Source: Pelagibacterium nitratireducens (lineage in GTDB: Bacteria; Pseudomonadota; Alphaproteobacteria; Rhizobiales; Devosiaceae). From it: a stretch of 64,000 bases of DNA. Below the pieces are notes generated by a model. That model made no database searches. It saw only the letters and a list, made by a program, of their open reading frames with translations, and was not told where the DNA came from. The position numbers and the translations under genes are program-made. Positions 15,906 through 23,598 of this stretch are shown here, in pieces. Every line of letters begins with the position of its first letter. Position 1 is the first letter of the stretch. The stretch covers positions 558,001-622,000 of the forward strand of contig NZ_CP146275.1 of NCBI RefSeq assembly GCF_037044555.1. Reading direction: 5' to 3'.

Positions 15906-16673
15906 CTAGAAGTTATCCTTGGCCTTGCGGATGGCGCCGAAGACCTGCCAGGCGGGGGCGTCTTCGTGGCCCATGGCGTGGGCCATTTCCGGCGTATCGG
16001 CGCGCAGGAAGGGGTTGGCGGCAAGATCCTCGCCCAGATTGAAGGGGATGGTGGGCCGACCCGAATCGATCTGATCCTGAGCCTGTTCGGCGCGGGCCTT
16101 GAGGGCGGAATTGTCCGGATCGATCGAGAGGGCGAATCTGGCGTTGGCGAGGGTGTATTCGTGGCCGCAATAGACCATGGTTTCGGGCGGCAGGGCCTTG
16201 AGCCGTTCAAGGCCGGCCCACATGGACTGGGCATCGCCCTCGAACATGCGGCCCACGCCCATGGAAAACAGGGCGTCGGCGGAAAACAGCGCTTTTTCCT
16301 CGGGCGCGAAAAAGGCGATGTGGCCCAGGGTGTGGCCGGGCACGTCGATCACCTCAAAGATCGTTTCGCCCAAACTCACCGTATCGCCGCCGCCCACCAG
16401 CGTATCGAGCCCGGCGATCTTGCCCGCTTCGCCCCTGGGGCCGATCACGTTGCAGTCAAATTGCCGCTTGAGGGGCGCGATGGCGTCGGTGTGGTCGGGG
16501 TGGTGGTGGGTGATCACGATATCGGTCAGGGTCCAGCCGCGCTTTTCGAGTTCGGCGAGAATCGGGGCCTCTTCGGGGGCGTCGATGGCGGCGACGCGGC
16601 CTGACGCTGTATCGCGCACGAGATAGCCGAAATTATCGCTGAGCGCTGGGAAAACGGCGATTTCGAGGGACAT
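15906..16673 (-). CDS. gloB: Hydroxyacylglutathione hydrolase (glyoxalase II)
   Basis: A 255-residue metallo-beta-lactamase-fold enzyme that hydrolyses S-D-lactoylglutathione to glutathione and D-lactate in methylglyoxal detoxification. The binuclear metal site is visible as THHHPDHTD (about 54-62), the His in VPGHTLGH and the Asp in FSADALFS, and the family's C-terminal YCGHEYTLAN is present. The HAGH-type C-terminal domain (PTIPFNLGEDLAANPFLR) makes it a genuine GloB rather than a generic hydrolase. I use the ATG at 16673; a longer in-frame start has no support. It is divergent from the methyltransferase gene. Confidence 0.93.
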   Translation of the reverse strand: MSLEIAVFPALSDNFGYLVRDTASGRVAAIDAPEEAPILAELEKRGWTLTDIVITHHHPDHTDAIAPLKRQFDCNVIGPRGEAGKIAGLDTLVGGGDTVSLGETIFEVIDVPGHTLGHIAFFAPEEKALFSADALFSMGVGRMFEGDAQSMWAGLERLKALPPETMVYCGHEYTLANARFALSIDPDNSALKARAEQAQDQIDSGRPTIPFNLGEDLAANPFLRADTPEMAHAMGHEDAPAWQVFGAIRKAKDNF

Positions 16674-16803
16674 GGCAGGCCTCCTGTTTGATTTTGCGGC
16701 AAGGGTATGGCGCGGGCCTGTCACATGCAAGGTTTGACGTTGGAGACCAAACCGCCCACATAGGTCAGGTGCGTTTGCATCTGGCGCGAGTGAACAAAAA
16801 TCC

Positions 16804-17538
16804 ATGACACCTGACGTCGACGGGCTGATCCGCTTTTACAAATCACCCCTGGGCCGGCTGACGCGGCAATCGATCCGCCAGCAGGTGAGCGAGCTGGCCG
16901 GGGATGTCACCGGGTTGCGGCTGTTGGGGCTGGGGTTTGCCACGCCCTATCTGCGCGGGGCGCTCAAGGGGGCCGAGCGGGTGCTGGCCTTCATGCCGGC
17001 CCGGCAGGGGGCTTCGAGCTGGCCGCGCGAGGGCCCCTCGCACACGGTTTTGTGCGATCCGCTGGAAATGCCGCTGACCGACGCGGCCATGGACATGGTG
17101 ATCGTCATTCACGGGTTCGAGCATGTCGTGGACCCCGAAGACATGATGCGTGAGTTGTGGCGGATCTGCGCGCCCAACGCGCAGGTGATCATCGTCGTGC
17201 CGCGGCGGCGCGGGCTGTGGGCGGGGCTGGACACCAATCCGTTCGGCTATGGCCAGCCCTATTCGCGCGGGCAGATGGACAAGCTATTGCGCGATCACTC
17301 CTTTACGCCCCAAGTCTGGCGCGACGGACTGTTTTTTCCCCCCATTCATTCGGGACCGATCCTGCGCTCGGCGCGGATGATCGAGCGCGCATCGAAAATG
17401 TTCGGACCGACCTTTGCCGGGGCGATGTGCGTTCGGGCGAAAAAGGAACAGTTTCCCGCCATCGCGCGGCGCAAGCGGGCCGAAAAGGCGCTGGGCGCGC
17501 CCGAGCTCAGCCCGCAGACGGCGCGGGAGGGGTTTTAG
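16804..17538 (+). CDS. Class I SAM-dependent methyltransferase
   Basis: A 244-residue protein with a Rossmann-type fold. Motif I is degenerate (LRLLGLGFATPYL, about residues 38-50), the acidic loop-like CDPLEMPLTDAAMDMVIVIHGFEHVVDP (split: CDPLEMPLTDAAMD, MVIVIHGFEHV) matches Methyltransf_11 motifs II and III, and ALA/PRO-rich strands follow. The GxGxG is thus weaker than usual. The gene is divergent from gloB, an arrangement I know from other Rhizobiales, but the substrate is unknown. The C-terminal 40 residues are basic and probably disordered. Confidence 0.75.
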   Translation: MTPDVDGLIRFYKSPLGRLTRQSIRQQVSELAGDVTGLRLLGLGFATPYLRGALKGAERVLAFMPARQGASSWPREGPSHTVLCDPLEMPLTDAAMDMVIVIHGFEHVVDPEDMMRELWRICAPNAQVIIVVPRRRGLWAGLDTNPFGYGQPYSRGQMDKLLRDHSFTPQVWRDGLFFPPIHSGPILRSARMIERASKMFGPTFAGAMCVRAKKEQFPAIARRKRAEKALGAPELSPQTAREGF

Positions 17539-17574
17539 AGAAGGGGGCGGCGTTCTCGCCGGACCGATGGGGGG

Positions 17575-18099
17575 TCAGCACGCTTGGCTGGTGCCCAGGG
17601 TGGCCTGACAGATTTCGACGCTCTCGGCCTCGTCGGGCGATTGGGCATTGTCCGCGTCGAGCCCGGCGGCTCTCGAGAGCGAGCGCTGGAACCAGGCCGC
17701 TTCCTCGGGGTTCAGTCGCGAGAGCACCTGTTTTTCGACCTGTTCAACGGCACGGGTGAATTTGGCGAGGGTCTTTTGCCCTTTTGCCGTGATCTTGATG
17801 TGGCGGATGCGGCGGTCCTGCGGATCGGGGGTGCGCTTGACGAGGCCATCCTTTTCCAGCCCGTCGAGAAGATAGGTCAGGATGGTCTTGTCGAGCCCCA
17901 GACGCTCGGCGATGGCGGCCTGGCTGTGGCAGGTTTCCTTTTCGACGAGCGCCATCACCAGAAAACCGCGCGCCCCCCCGGGCAGCCCGACAAGGGCTGC
18001 CTCGACCCGGGTCTGATAGGTGCGCAGCAGCGTTGCCAGGGCCCAGCCGAGATTGACGGGGAGCGAGGGGGCTGCCGGGGTGTTGTCCGAAGTGTCCAT
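17575..18099 (-). CDS. MarR-family transcriptional regulator
   Basis: A 174-residue winged-helix regulator. The DNA-binding core is SQAAIAERLGLDKTILTYLL (recognition helix, about residues 58-77) followed by the wing DGLEKDGLVKRTPDPQDRRIRHIKIT with the family hallmark DRR. Long flanking helices form the dimer interface. It lies 41 bases downstream of an AzoR-like oxidoreductase gene on the same strand, so the two form an operon; MarR proteins beside such genes typically repress them and release DNA on binding phenolic or oxidising compounds. Direct and inverted repeats at 18803-18845 are a likely operator. Confidence 0.88.
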   Translation of the reverse strand: MDTSDNTPAAPSLPVNLGWALATLLRTYQTRVEAALVGLPGGARGFLVMALVEKETCHSQAAIAERLGLDKTILTYLLDGLEKDGLVKRTPDPQDRRIRHIKITAKGQKTLAKFTRAVEQVEKQVLSRLNPEEAAWFQRSLSRAAGLDADNAQSPDEAESVEICQATLGTSQAC

Positions 18100-18140
18100 G
18101 GCACCATTTTAGCCTCCGGCAGCGCGCAAGTCGAGGATGG

Positions 18141-18794
18141 TCAGCCCCGCAGGCGTCCGGCCAGACGCCGGCCATTCTCGCCGGCCAGTGCGTGGGCATT
18201 TGCAAGATTTTCGGCGGCCATCCCGCGCAACGATTCCATGGCCGGGTTGACATCGGCCAGGGTGAGTTCGCATTCGACGAGTTCGAGATCGAGCATCCAG
18301 ATGTCGGCGAGGATACGCCGGTACCAGGCGGTGCCGTGATCCCAACCATGGCGCGGGGTGCCCGGGCCATAGCCGCCGCCACGGGCAACAATGAGCTGGG
18401 CGGGGCGGCCCTTTATCGGGCTCTCGACACCGGACGCCAGGCGCGGATCGGTGAGCACGATGTCGGCCCAGGTCTTGAAGTGCTGGGAGACGCCGAAATT
18501 GTAGAACGGAAGCGCAAAGACATAGGCATCGGCCTTTATGAGTTCATCGGCCAGCTCGGTTGCCAGCTGCAGGGACGAAGTCTGGCTGGCGGTGCGCTGG
18601 TCGGGTGCTGTGTGGGGCGCGAACACCGCATCGGCCCAGGCCGTGGAGGGCAGCGGGCTCAGGCCGATTTCGCGGCGGGAAAGGGAGATGTCTGCCCCAT
18701 CGGAGACAAGCGCGGATTGAAGCGTATCGGCGATGGCGCGGGTGACCGAGCCCTCATTGCGAATGGAGGCGTCGAGGCGAAAGAGCGTGGGCAT
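18141..18794 (-). CDS. azoR: FMN-dependent NADH:quinone/azo reductase (AzoR family)
   Basis: A 217-residue flavodoxin-fold protein. LRLDASIRNEGSVTRAIADT at the N-terminus (SxxxxxS phosphate-binding loop for FMN), the strand ADAYVFALPFYNFGVSQHFKTW (split: ADAYVFALPFYNF, GVSQHFKTW) and IVARGGGYGPGTP are the AzoR/NQO-type signature segments. It reduces quinones or azo dyes by two electrons using NADH and protects against electrophilic quinones. I start at the ATG at 18792-18794; the longer frame adds 17 unlikely residues. It is the first gene of an azoR-marR unit. Confidence 0.85.
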   Translation of the reverse strand: MPTLFRLDASIRNEGSVTRAIADTLQSALVSDGADISLSRREIGLSPLPSTAWADAVFAPHTAPDQRTASQTSSLQLATELADELIKADAYVFALPFYNFGVSQHFKTWADIVLTDPRLASGVESPIKGRPAQLIVARGGGYGPGTPRHGWDHGTAWYRRILADIWMLDLELVECELTLADVNPAMESLRGMAAENLANAHALAGENGRRLAGRLRG

Positions 18795-18802
18795 AAAATT
18801 AC

Positions 18803-18845
18803 TTTCAGATGATAGAACTGAAAGATCATCTATTAGAAAGATCAT
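18803..18845. promoter_or_regulatory. Probable MarR operator upstream of azoR
   Basis: Nine bases upstream of azoR. CTTTCAG and CTGAAAG form an inverted repeat (18803-18825 region), AGATGAT/ATCATCT another, and GAAAGATCAT occurs twice as a direct repeat at 18820-18829 and 18836-18845 (16-base period). The AT-rich block stands out from its surroundings and sits where a repressor would cover the promoter. Confidence 0.5.
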
Positions 18846-18893
18846 ATTTTGTAAATACGGTAATTGGATCTTCGAGCCGGCGGGCGGTTCTGG

Positions 18894-18924
18894 GTGTCAT
18901 CATCGAGCGTCATCAAATTGTGAC
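18894..18924 (+). promoter_or_regulatory. Candidate PhoB box (weak)
   Basis: Three TGTCAT-like words, GTGTCAT (18894), GCGTCAT (18907) and TTGTGAC (18918), precede the purple acid phosphatase gene. The last two have the 11-base period of a Pho box (CTGTCAY-N4-CTGTCAY), but each matches only about five of seven positions. Confidence 0.25.
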
Positions 18925-19028
18925 CCGACGGCGTTAGCTCCTGCGCCGTAGTTAAACTTGAGCGCGGCGCCCTGCCATCTCCTTGATGGGAGGAGCGGGC
19001 GCGCGCCAATTATCCGGGATCTTTTTTG

Positions 19029-20918
19029 ATGACCAAGCCGTTGCACGCCCTCGCAGTGCTTTTCGCTGCCTCCAGCGCGCTCGTTCCGACAATGGCGCTG
19101 GCGCAGTCCTCGGACACCGCCCGCGACACCATTTTCGCGGTTCAGCAGCGTTTCGCGACCGAACTCGACACCGATACGTTCCGCGCGCTTGACGCTGAAT
19201 CCGCCCTTGCCCTGCTGTCGCCATCCGAGCGCGAGGCCATGGGTCAGCAGTTCGTCCAGTTCGACGTCAACGTCCCGGTTACGGTCTATATCGCACGCGG
19301 TGGCGTCGAACCGTTCTGGTTCGAAGATTTTGGCTTCGAGCCGACCGATCTCGAACTCCAGATTCGCCACGAGACCAATTGGAAGGTCTGGAAGGCCGAT
19401 TTCGCGGCCGGTGCAATCGGGCTTGGTGTCAATGGCCTGACCAGCGCGCAAATCGGCGACAGCGGCGAGCAATATGCCGTGATCGTCGCGCCGCAGAACC
19501 CCGAGGATACGCTCGAGATCACCGGACTGGCCGATCATTACGGCGTCGCGACCGCCGAGCTGGACACGCCCGCCTGGAAGGACGAGCCCAGCCGCTATTT
19601 CGAGATGCTGCCCGAGGAACTCGAAGGCCTGACGGTCGTCCAGCTTCTGCGCAGCCGTCGCCATGACGGCTTTCTTGTGGAGTTCGCACGATTTACCGAC
19701 TTCCCCTCAACGCCCGCGCCCGACCAGGTCGTGATCAATCTGGGTGCCGATCCGCGTCGGCAGGTTTCGATCTCCTGGCGCACCGCAGAAGAGATCGGAA
19801 CTGGCGAAGTGCACATCGCGCCGTCTGAAGCTTTCGATCCCGAAGGCGATTTTGAAACCGTCGAGGCCAACGCCGCTGCTATCGATTCTCCGCGCGACCA
19901 GATCATGGGCGACTACACGGCGATCGACGATTTTCCCGGCATGCTCACCGATCTCTGGCCCGAGCCTGCCAATGATCCGACAATCATGCGTCACACCGCG
20001 CGCCTGACCGACCTCGAGCCGGGCACACAATACACCTATGTCGTGGGCAGCGACGAAGGCGGCTGGAGCGATCCCTTCACATTCAGCACGGCCCCAGACG
20101 AGCCAGAACCGTTCAGCTTCATCTATTGGGGCGACGTACAGCATGGGTTTGAGACCTGGGCGCCACTCGTCGAGATGGCCGCCGAGGCTGCCCCGGACGC
20201 CGCCTTCCATCTCATCGCCGGCGACCTGGTGGCGCGCGGACCGGAGCGGGACGACTGGGATGGCTTCTTTGCAGGTGCCGGTAACGCCTTCGCGTCGACG
20301 CCCATTGTGCCCCTGCTCGGAAATCATGAGTACAACGGCACCCCAAGCCCCTCGGTCTATCTCGATACCTTCGATCTGCCCGAGAATGGGGCCGAGGGCC
20401 TGACCGAGCGCACCTATGCCTTTGGCTATGGCGATGCGCTGTTTGTCGTCCTCGACGCCAACCGCAAGAGCGAAGCCGAACTCGCGGCCCAGACGGCGTG
20501 GCTGGAAGATCAGCTCGCCAATTCGGAGGCGAGCTGGAACATCGTCGCTTTCCACCAGCCTGTCTATCCGGGCCGGGGCGGCCAGGACGAGCCCGAGCTT
20601 CGCGAAGCCTGGACACCTCTTTTTGACGCGTACAACGTGGACCTGGTCCTCCAGGGGCACCACCACATGTACCAACGAACCCCGGCCGTGCGCGCCGGCG
20701 CGCCGGACCCGGAGGGCACGATCTACGTCATCGCCAATGCCGGCAACAAATACTACGAGGCAGATCGCTTCGAGGAACGCTTCGGGTTTTCTCCCCAGGT
20801 GCTGGTCGAAGAGATTCAGACCTACCAGCTGGTGACCGTCGGTGACGATGTGCTGAGCTTTAAGGCCGTCGATCTTGCCGGAAATGTCGTCGACAGCTTC
20901 GATATCGCTGCCGATTAG
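19029..20918 (+). CDS. Purple acid phosphatase-like metallophosphoesterase
   Basis: A 629-residue secreted protein. A signal peptide (ALAVLFAASSALVPTMALA) is followed by about 210 residues of a domain I cannot name, then a fibronectin-like N-terminal PAP domain (RRQVSISWRT ... GTQYTYVVGSDEGG) and the metallophosphoesterase domain. Its five metal-binding blocks are WGDVQHG (about 366), IAGDLVARG, GNHEYN (about 431), VAFHQP and GHHHMYQR (about 543). The first block has Gln rather than the Gly-Glu seen in some PAPs. It should hydrolyse phosphomonoesters in the periplasm or outside the cell using a dinuclear metal centre. It is monocistronic, with a strong hairpin after the stop. A weak Pho-box-like sequence lies upstream. 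Confidence 0.85.
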   Translation: MTKPLHALAVLFAASSALVPTMALAQSSDTARDTIFAVQQRFATELDTDTFRALDAESALALLSPSEREAMGQQFVQFDVNVPVTVYIARGGVEPFWFEDFGFEPTDLELQIRHETNWKVWKADFAAGAIGLGVNGLTSAQIGDSGEQYAVIVAPQNPEDTLEITGLADHYGVATAELDTPAWKDEPSRYFEMLPEELEGLTVVQLLRSRRHDGFLVEFARFTDFPSTPAPDQVVINLGADPRRQVSISWRTAEEIGTGEVHIAPSEAFDPEGDFETVEANAAAIDSPRDQIMGDYTAIDDFPGMLTDLWPEPANDPTIMRHTARLTDLEPGTQYTYVVGSDEGGWSDPFTFSTAPDEPEPFSFIYWGDVQHGFETWAPLVEMAAEAAPDAAFHLIAGDLVARGPERDDWDGFFAGAGNAFASTPIVPLLGNHEYNGTPSPSVYLDTFDLPENGAEGLTERTYAFGYGDALFVVLDANRKSEAELAAQTAWLEDQLANSEASWNIVAFHQPVYPGRGGQDEPELREAWTPLFDAYNVDLVLQGHHHMYQRTPAVRAGAPDPEGTIYVIANAGNKYYEADRFEERFGFSPQVLVEEIQTYQLVTVGDDVLSFKAVDLAGNVVDSFDIAAD

Positions 20919-20926
20919 CAAACAAG

Positions 20927-20953
20927 GGGCCCGGTCGCCTTGGCGCCGGGCCC
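20927..20953 (+). terminator. Strong GC hairpin after the phosphatase gene
   Basis: GGGCCCGG(T)CGCC at 20927-20939 pairs with GGCGCCGGGCCC at 20942-20953, a 12-bp stem with one bulge and a two-base loop in the drawn form. No U-run follows, so it may act as a mRNA 3' stabiliser or a Rho-assisted stop rather than a classic terminator. Confidence 0.45.
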
Positions 20954-20968
20954 TGACTGGCCGCCAGG

Positions 20969-21072
20969 CTAGAGCGTGTCCAGCAAAAGTGGAAACGGTT
21001 TTGCGGTTCGGACACGCGACAAAACAGGGGTTTGGAGCCAAGGATTTGATTCAATCAAATCCTTGGCTCTAG
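20969..21072 (+). repeat. Palindromic repeat, copy B (most complete)
   Basis: First hairpin: GCGTGTCC (20974-20981) pairs with GGACACGC (21010-21017) around the core GCAAAAG...GGTTCG. Second hairpin: 21035-21051 pairs perfectly over 17 bp with 21053-21069 (GAGCCAAGGATTT... and its complement). Reverse complement of copy A. The TAG stop of the next minus-strand gene (21069-21071) lies at its right edge. Confidence 0.85.
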
Positions 21073-22778
21073 GGATCGTTTTCCCGGAACCATCCGCCCA
21101 CGATATCGCGATAGGTGCCCGTCCGGGAGAGGCGCTCGGTGAGGGCGTCGAGTTCGGCTTCGGTCCAGCCGTCGGGATCGGTTATTTCGATCCAGGCCTT
21201 GAGATAATGCTGGGGGGCGTAAACGTGGCCGTAACCGACCGGGGAGGTCTGGGCGAGGACCAGATCGAAGGTGACCTGGAGGAAGGTGACGACCGGATAC
21301 CAGGTGAGGTCAGGGGAAACGTCGGGTGCGCGGCGGCCCTCGAGCCATGCGGGGCGGCGATAGATCGTGCCGGGGTCGAAAAACACAACCGGGTCGGAGC
21401 CATATTGCAAATAGAACAGGCGCAGCGGCCCCCAGCGCCCTCCGTCCGATTGCAGGCCCTCGAACTGGTTGGCGTAGCGCACGATGGAGCCGTCGCCCAC
21501 CTGCGGCAGCCAGGCGGGGCTTAAGGGATTGCGCGCGCCGGTGACGTCGCGCCAGATCTGGCTGGCAAAGGGCGGACCGACCCAAAGCGCGCCCGCTATG
21601 GGATTTGAGAGGACATCGAAGAGGTTGATCGATGCCTGGGAGGAGTAGGCGCCAAGGCTCAGGCCATGCAGGTAGAGCTCGGGGCGGGTCTGGGCCGGCA
21701 GCGTGTTCCAGTAATCATAGACGATATCGAACAGGGCGCGCGCGGCCTCGACCCCCACATTGGGCTCGGACACCAAAGAGAGCCAGCTGGTGAGATAGGA
21801 ATATTGCAGGGCGACGCTGGCCACGTCGCCGCCATGGAGGAATTCGAGCGTATCGATGGCGGGGGGCTGCACCCAGCCGGTGCCCACGGGCATGATGAGC
21901 ACGAGCACCGAGCGCTCGAAGGCACCGACGCGCAACAGTTCGGCAAGCGCGAGGCGGGCGCGCTCCTCGACGGTTTCGGCCGAGCGCAGGCCGACATAGA
22001 CGCGTAAGGGGTCGATGGCGGGCTTTTGGGTGATCGCCTCGATTTCGGCGGCGGTGGGGCCGGACTGCACATAGACGCGGGCGTCGAGCCCGATGGTCGA
22101 CCAGCCGATGAGCGAGGCGGCGCTGCCTGAGCGCAGGGGATCGGTGGGTTGCTCCTCATAGGCGCCGGCCAGGGTGTCGAGGTTGGCATAGAAGCGGTCG
22201 GCGGCGATAAAGGCCCAGCGCCCCAGCACACCGTTGACGGTGATATTGGTGACGATCATCACCACAATGATGCCGCCCACAAGCGCGACGCGGGGCGGGA
22301 TGATGAGCCCAAGCCAGCCAGAAACCAGCCGGACCCCCGAAACGATCAATGTGCCGAGCGCGATCAGGATCAGGGCGGGCACGATGGCGATGGCGACGAC
22401 ATAGATGGGCTGGTTGGATTCGACAGAAGCCATGTCCATCACGGCGCGGATCGAATTCTGCCAGCCGGTGGAAAGCCACAGGCACACGAATGCAAAAGCC
22501 AATCCGGCGCCGATCATCGTCCATTGGGCGTATCGGATCCAGCGGCGCGATGGCGGCCGCAGCCCCATGAAGTTCCAGAGCCATTCGAGAAAGACGCCGA
22601 TGCCATAGCCGGCGGCGAACACGCAGCCCGACAATATGCCCTGAATGAGGAAATGGCGGGGGATGAGCGAGGGGGTGAGCGAGAGGGCGAAAAACACAAG
22701 CCCCAGGAACACCCCGCCGGCGGGCAGATGCAGGATGAACCGGCGGACCGGCCGTATGGGCCGGAAAACGGGCATCAT
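21069..22778 (-). CDS. Membrane alpha/beta-hydrolase, Abhydrolase_9 family
   Basis: A 569-residue protein. The N-terminal ~190 residues hold about five transmembrane helices (for example GVFLGLVFFALSL; VVAIAIVPALILIALG), the Abhydrolase_9 N-terminal membrane domain. The C-terminal part is an alpha/beta-hydrolase with nucleophile elbow GLSLGAYS (about residues 393-400). Substrates of this family are not established; membrane lipids are a fair guess. The ATG start (22776-22778) overlaps the stop of exoD, so the two are translationally coupled. Its own stop codon lies in repeat B. Confidence 0.8.
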   Translation of the reverse strand: MMPVFRPIRPVRRFILHLPAGGVFLGLVFFALSLTPSLIPRHFLIQGILSGCVFAAGYGIGVFLEWLWNFMGLRPPSRRWIRYAQWTMIGAGLAFAFVCLWLSTGWQNSIRAVMDMASVESNQPIYVVAIAIVPALILIALGTLIVSGVRLVSGWLGLIIPPRVALVGGIIVVMIVTNITVNGVLGRWAFIAADRFYANLDTLAGAYEEQPTDPLRSGSAASLIGWSTIGLDARVYVQSGPTAAEIEAITQKPAIDPLRVYVGLRSAETVEERARLALAELLRVGAFERSVLVLIMPVGTGWVQPPAIDTLEFLHGGDVASVALQYSYLTSWLSLVSEPNVGVEAARALFDIVYDYWNTLPAQTRPELYLHGLSLGAYSSQASINLFDVLSNPIAGALWVGPPFASQIWRDVTGARNPLSPAWLPQVGDGSIVRYANQFEGLQSDGGRWGPLRLFYLQYGSDPVVFFDPGTIYRRPAWLEGRRAPDVSPDLTWYPVVTFLQVTFDLVLAQTSPVGYGHVYAPQHYLKAWIEITDPDGWTEAELDALTERLSRTGTYRDIVGGWFRENDP

Positions 22779-23410
22779 TGCACGGCCCCGACGGCGGCAT
22801 TGGCCAGATGCCAGACGCCCCAGATGGCGGCGCCGGCGATGGTGAGCCCGACAAGAGCGAGGACGATCCCGGCAATGATGACCACGGCGTCGCGGTTGAT
22901 CCAGCCCAGACACAATACGCAGATGCCGGCGTTGGGGATGGCGTTGATGAAGGGAATGGGCAGCATCATGGGCAGGCTGACCGCGATGATGAACAGCGCC
23001 AGAACGGGCTGGAAGACGGGGGCGGAGACCAAGAGATAGCGCGGCCGCGAAACCCGGGCCATGGCGGCGGCCATGCGGGCAAAGAGTTTGGTCACGCGCA
23101 TCAGGGCCTTGGCCGGGAGCTTGCGGCGCCGGATCCAGCCGGGAAGCGTCAGCGGCGCGCCAATCAGCATGGCGATGGAAAAGCCGATGATGGCAAAGGC
23201 GATGGTGCCGCCATATCCGGGCGGGCCGGGCACCATGTTGAGGACGGAAAAAACCAGGATCACAACGATATGGGAATGAACGCCGAGCGCGGCGATCAGG
23301 CTGGCGACCGTGAACCGCGGATCGGGCTTTTGCTGGGAGGCGTGGAGCGCTTCGAGCAGGCCACCGATCTGAACCTCCACGGGTGTGGGTTCGGCTTCGG
23401 TGGATGTCAT
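22775..23410 (-). CDS. exoD: ExoD-family exopolysaccharide synthesis membrane protein
   Basis: A 211-residue membrane protein with four to five helices. The motif LIAALGVHSHIVVILVFSVLNMVPGPPG (split: LIAALGVHSHIVVILVFS, VLNMVPGPPG) and LPLTLPGWIRRRKLPAKAL-like cytoplasmic loop match the ExoD family, named after a Rhizobium gene whose loss reduces exopolysaccharide and alkali tolerance. Its mechanism is not known. It is the first gene of a two-gene unit with the Abhydrolase_9 protein (ATGA overlap). Confidence 0.85.
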   Translation of the reverse strand: MTSTEAEPTPVEVQIGGLLEALHASQQKPDPRFTVASLIAALGVHSHIVVILVFSVLNMVPGPPGYGGTIAFAIIGFSIAMLIGAPLTLPGWIRRRKLPAKALMRVTKLFARMAAAMARVSRPRYLLVSAPVFQPVLALFIIAVSLPMMLPIPFINAIPNAGICVLCLGWINRDAVVIIAGIVLALVGLTIAGAAIWGVWHLANAAVGAVQ

Positions 23411-23598
23411 GGGCTGGCCTTGCGAAACGAAAAAGTGGCAGGTGGGGCGATCATGCCGTCATGGGAGGATGCGATCAACCGGCAAAGGGTGCATTGGCTG
23501 TCCCTTGCCGGAGGCGATTGCTTTAAGGTGAGCCATTCACTATGGTCCGCGCGGCCCCGTAACAGGGGGTACGCCCAAGCCAGTCTATGTGAAGCGCC

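Noticed and set aside
23411..23598. A metabolite riboswitch before hisC
   Set aside because: No known aptamer pattern seen; only ordinary GC-rich sequence.
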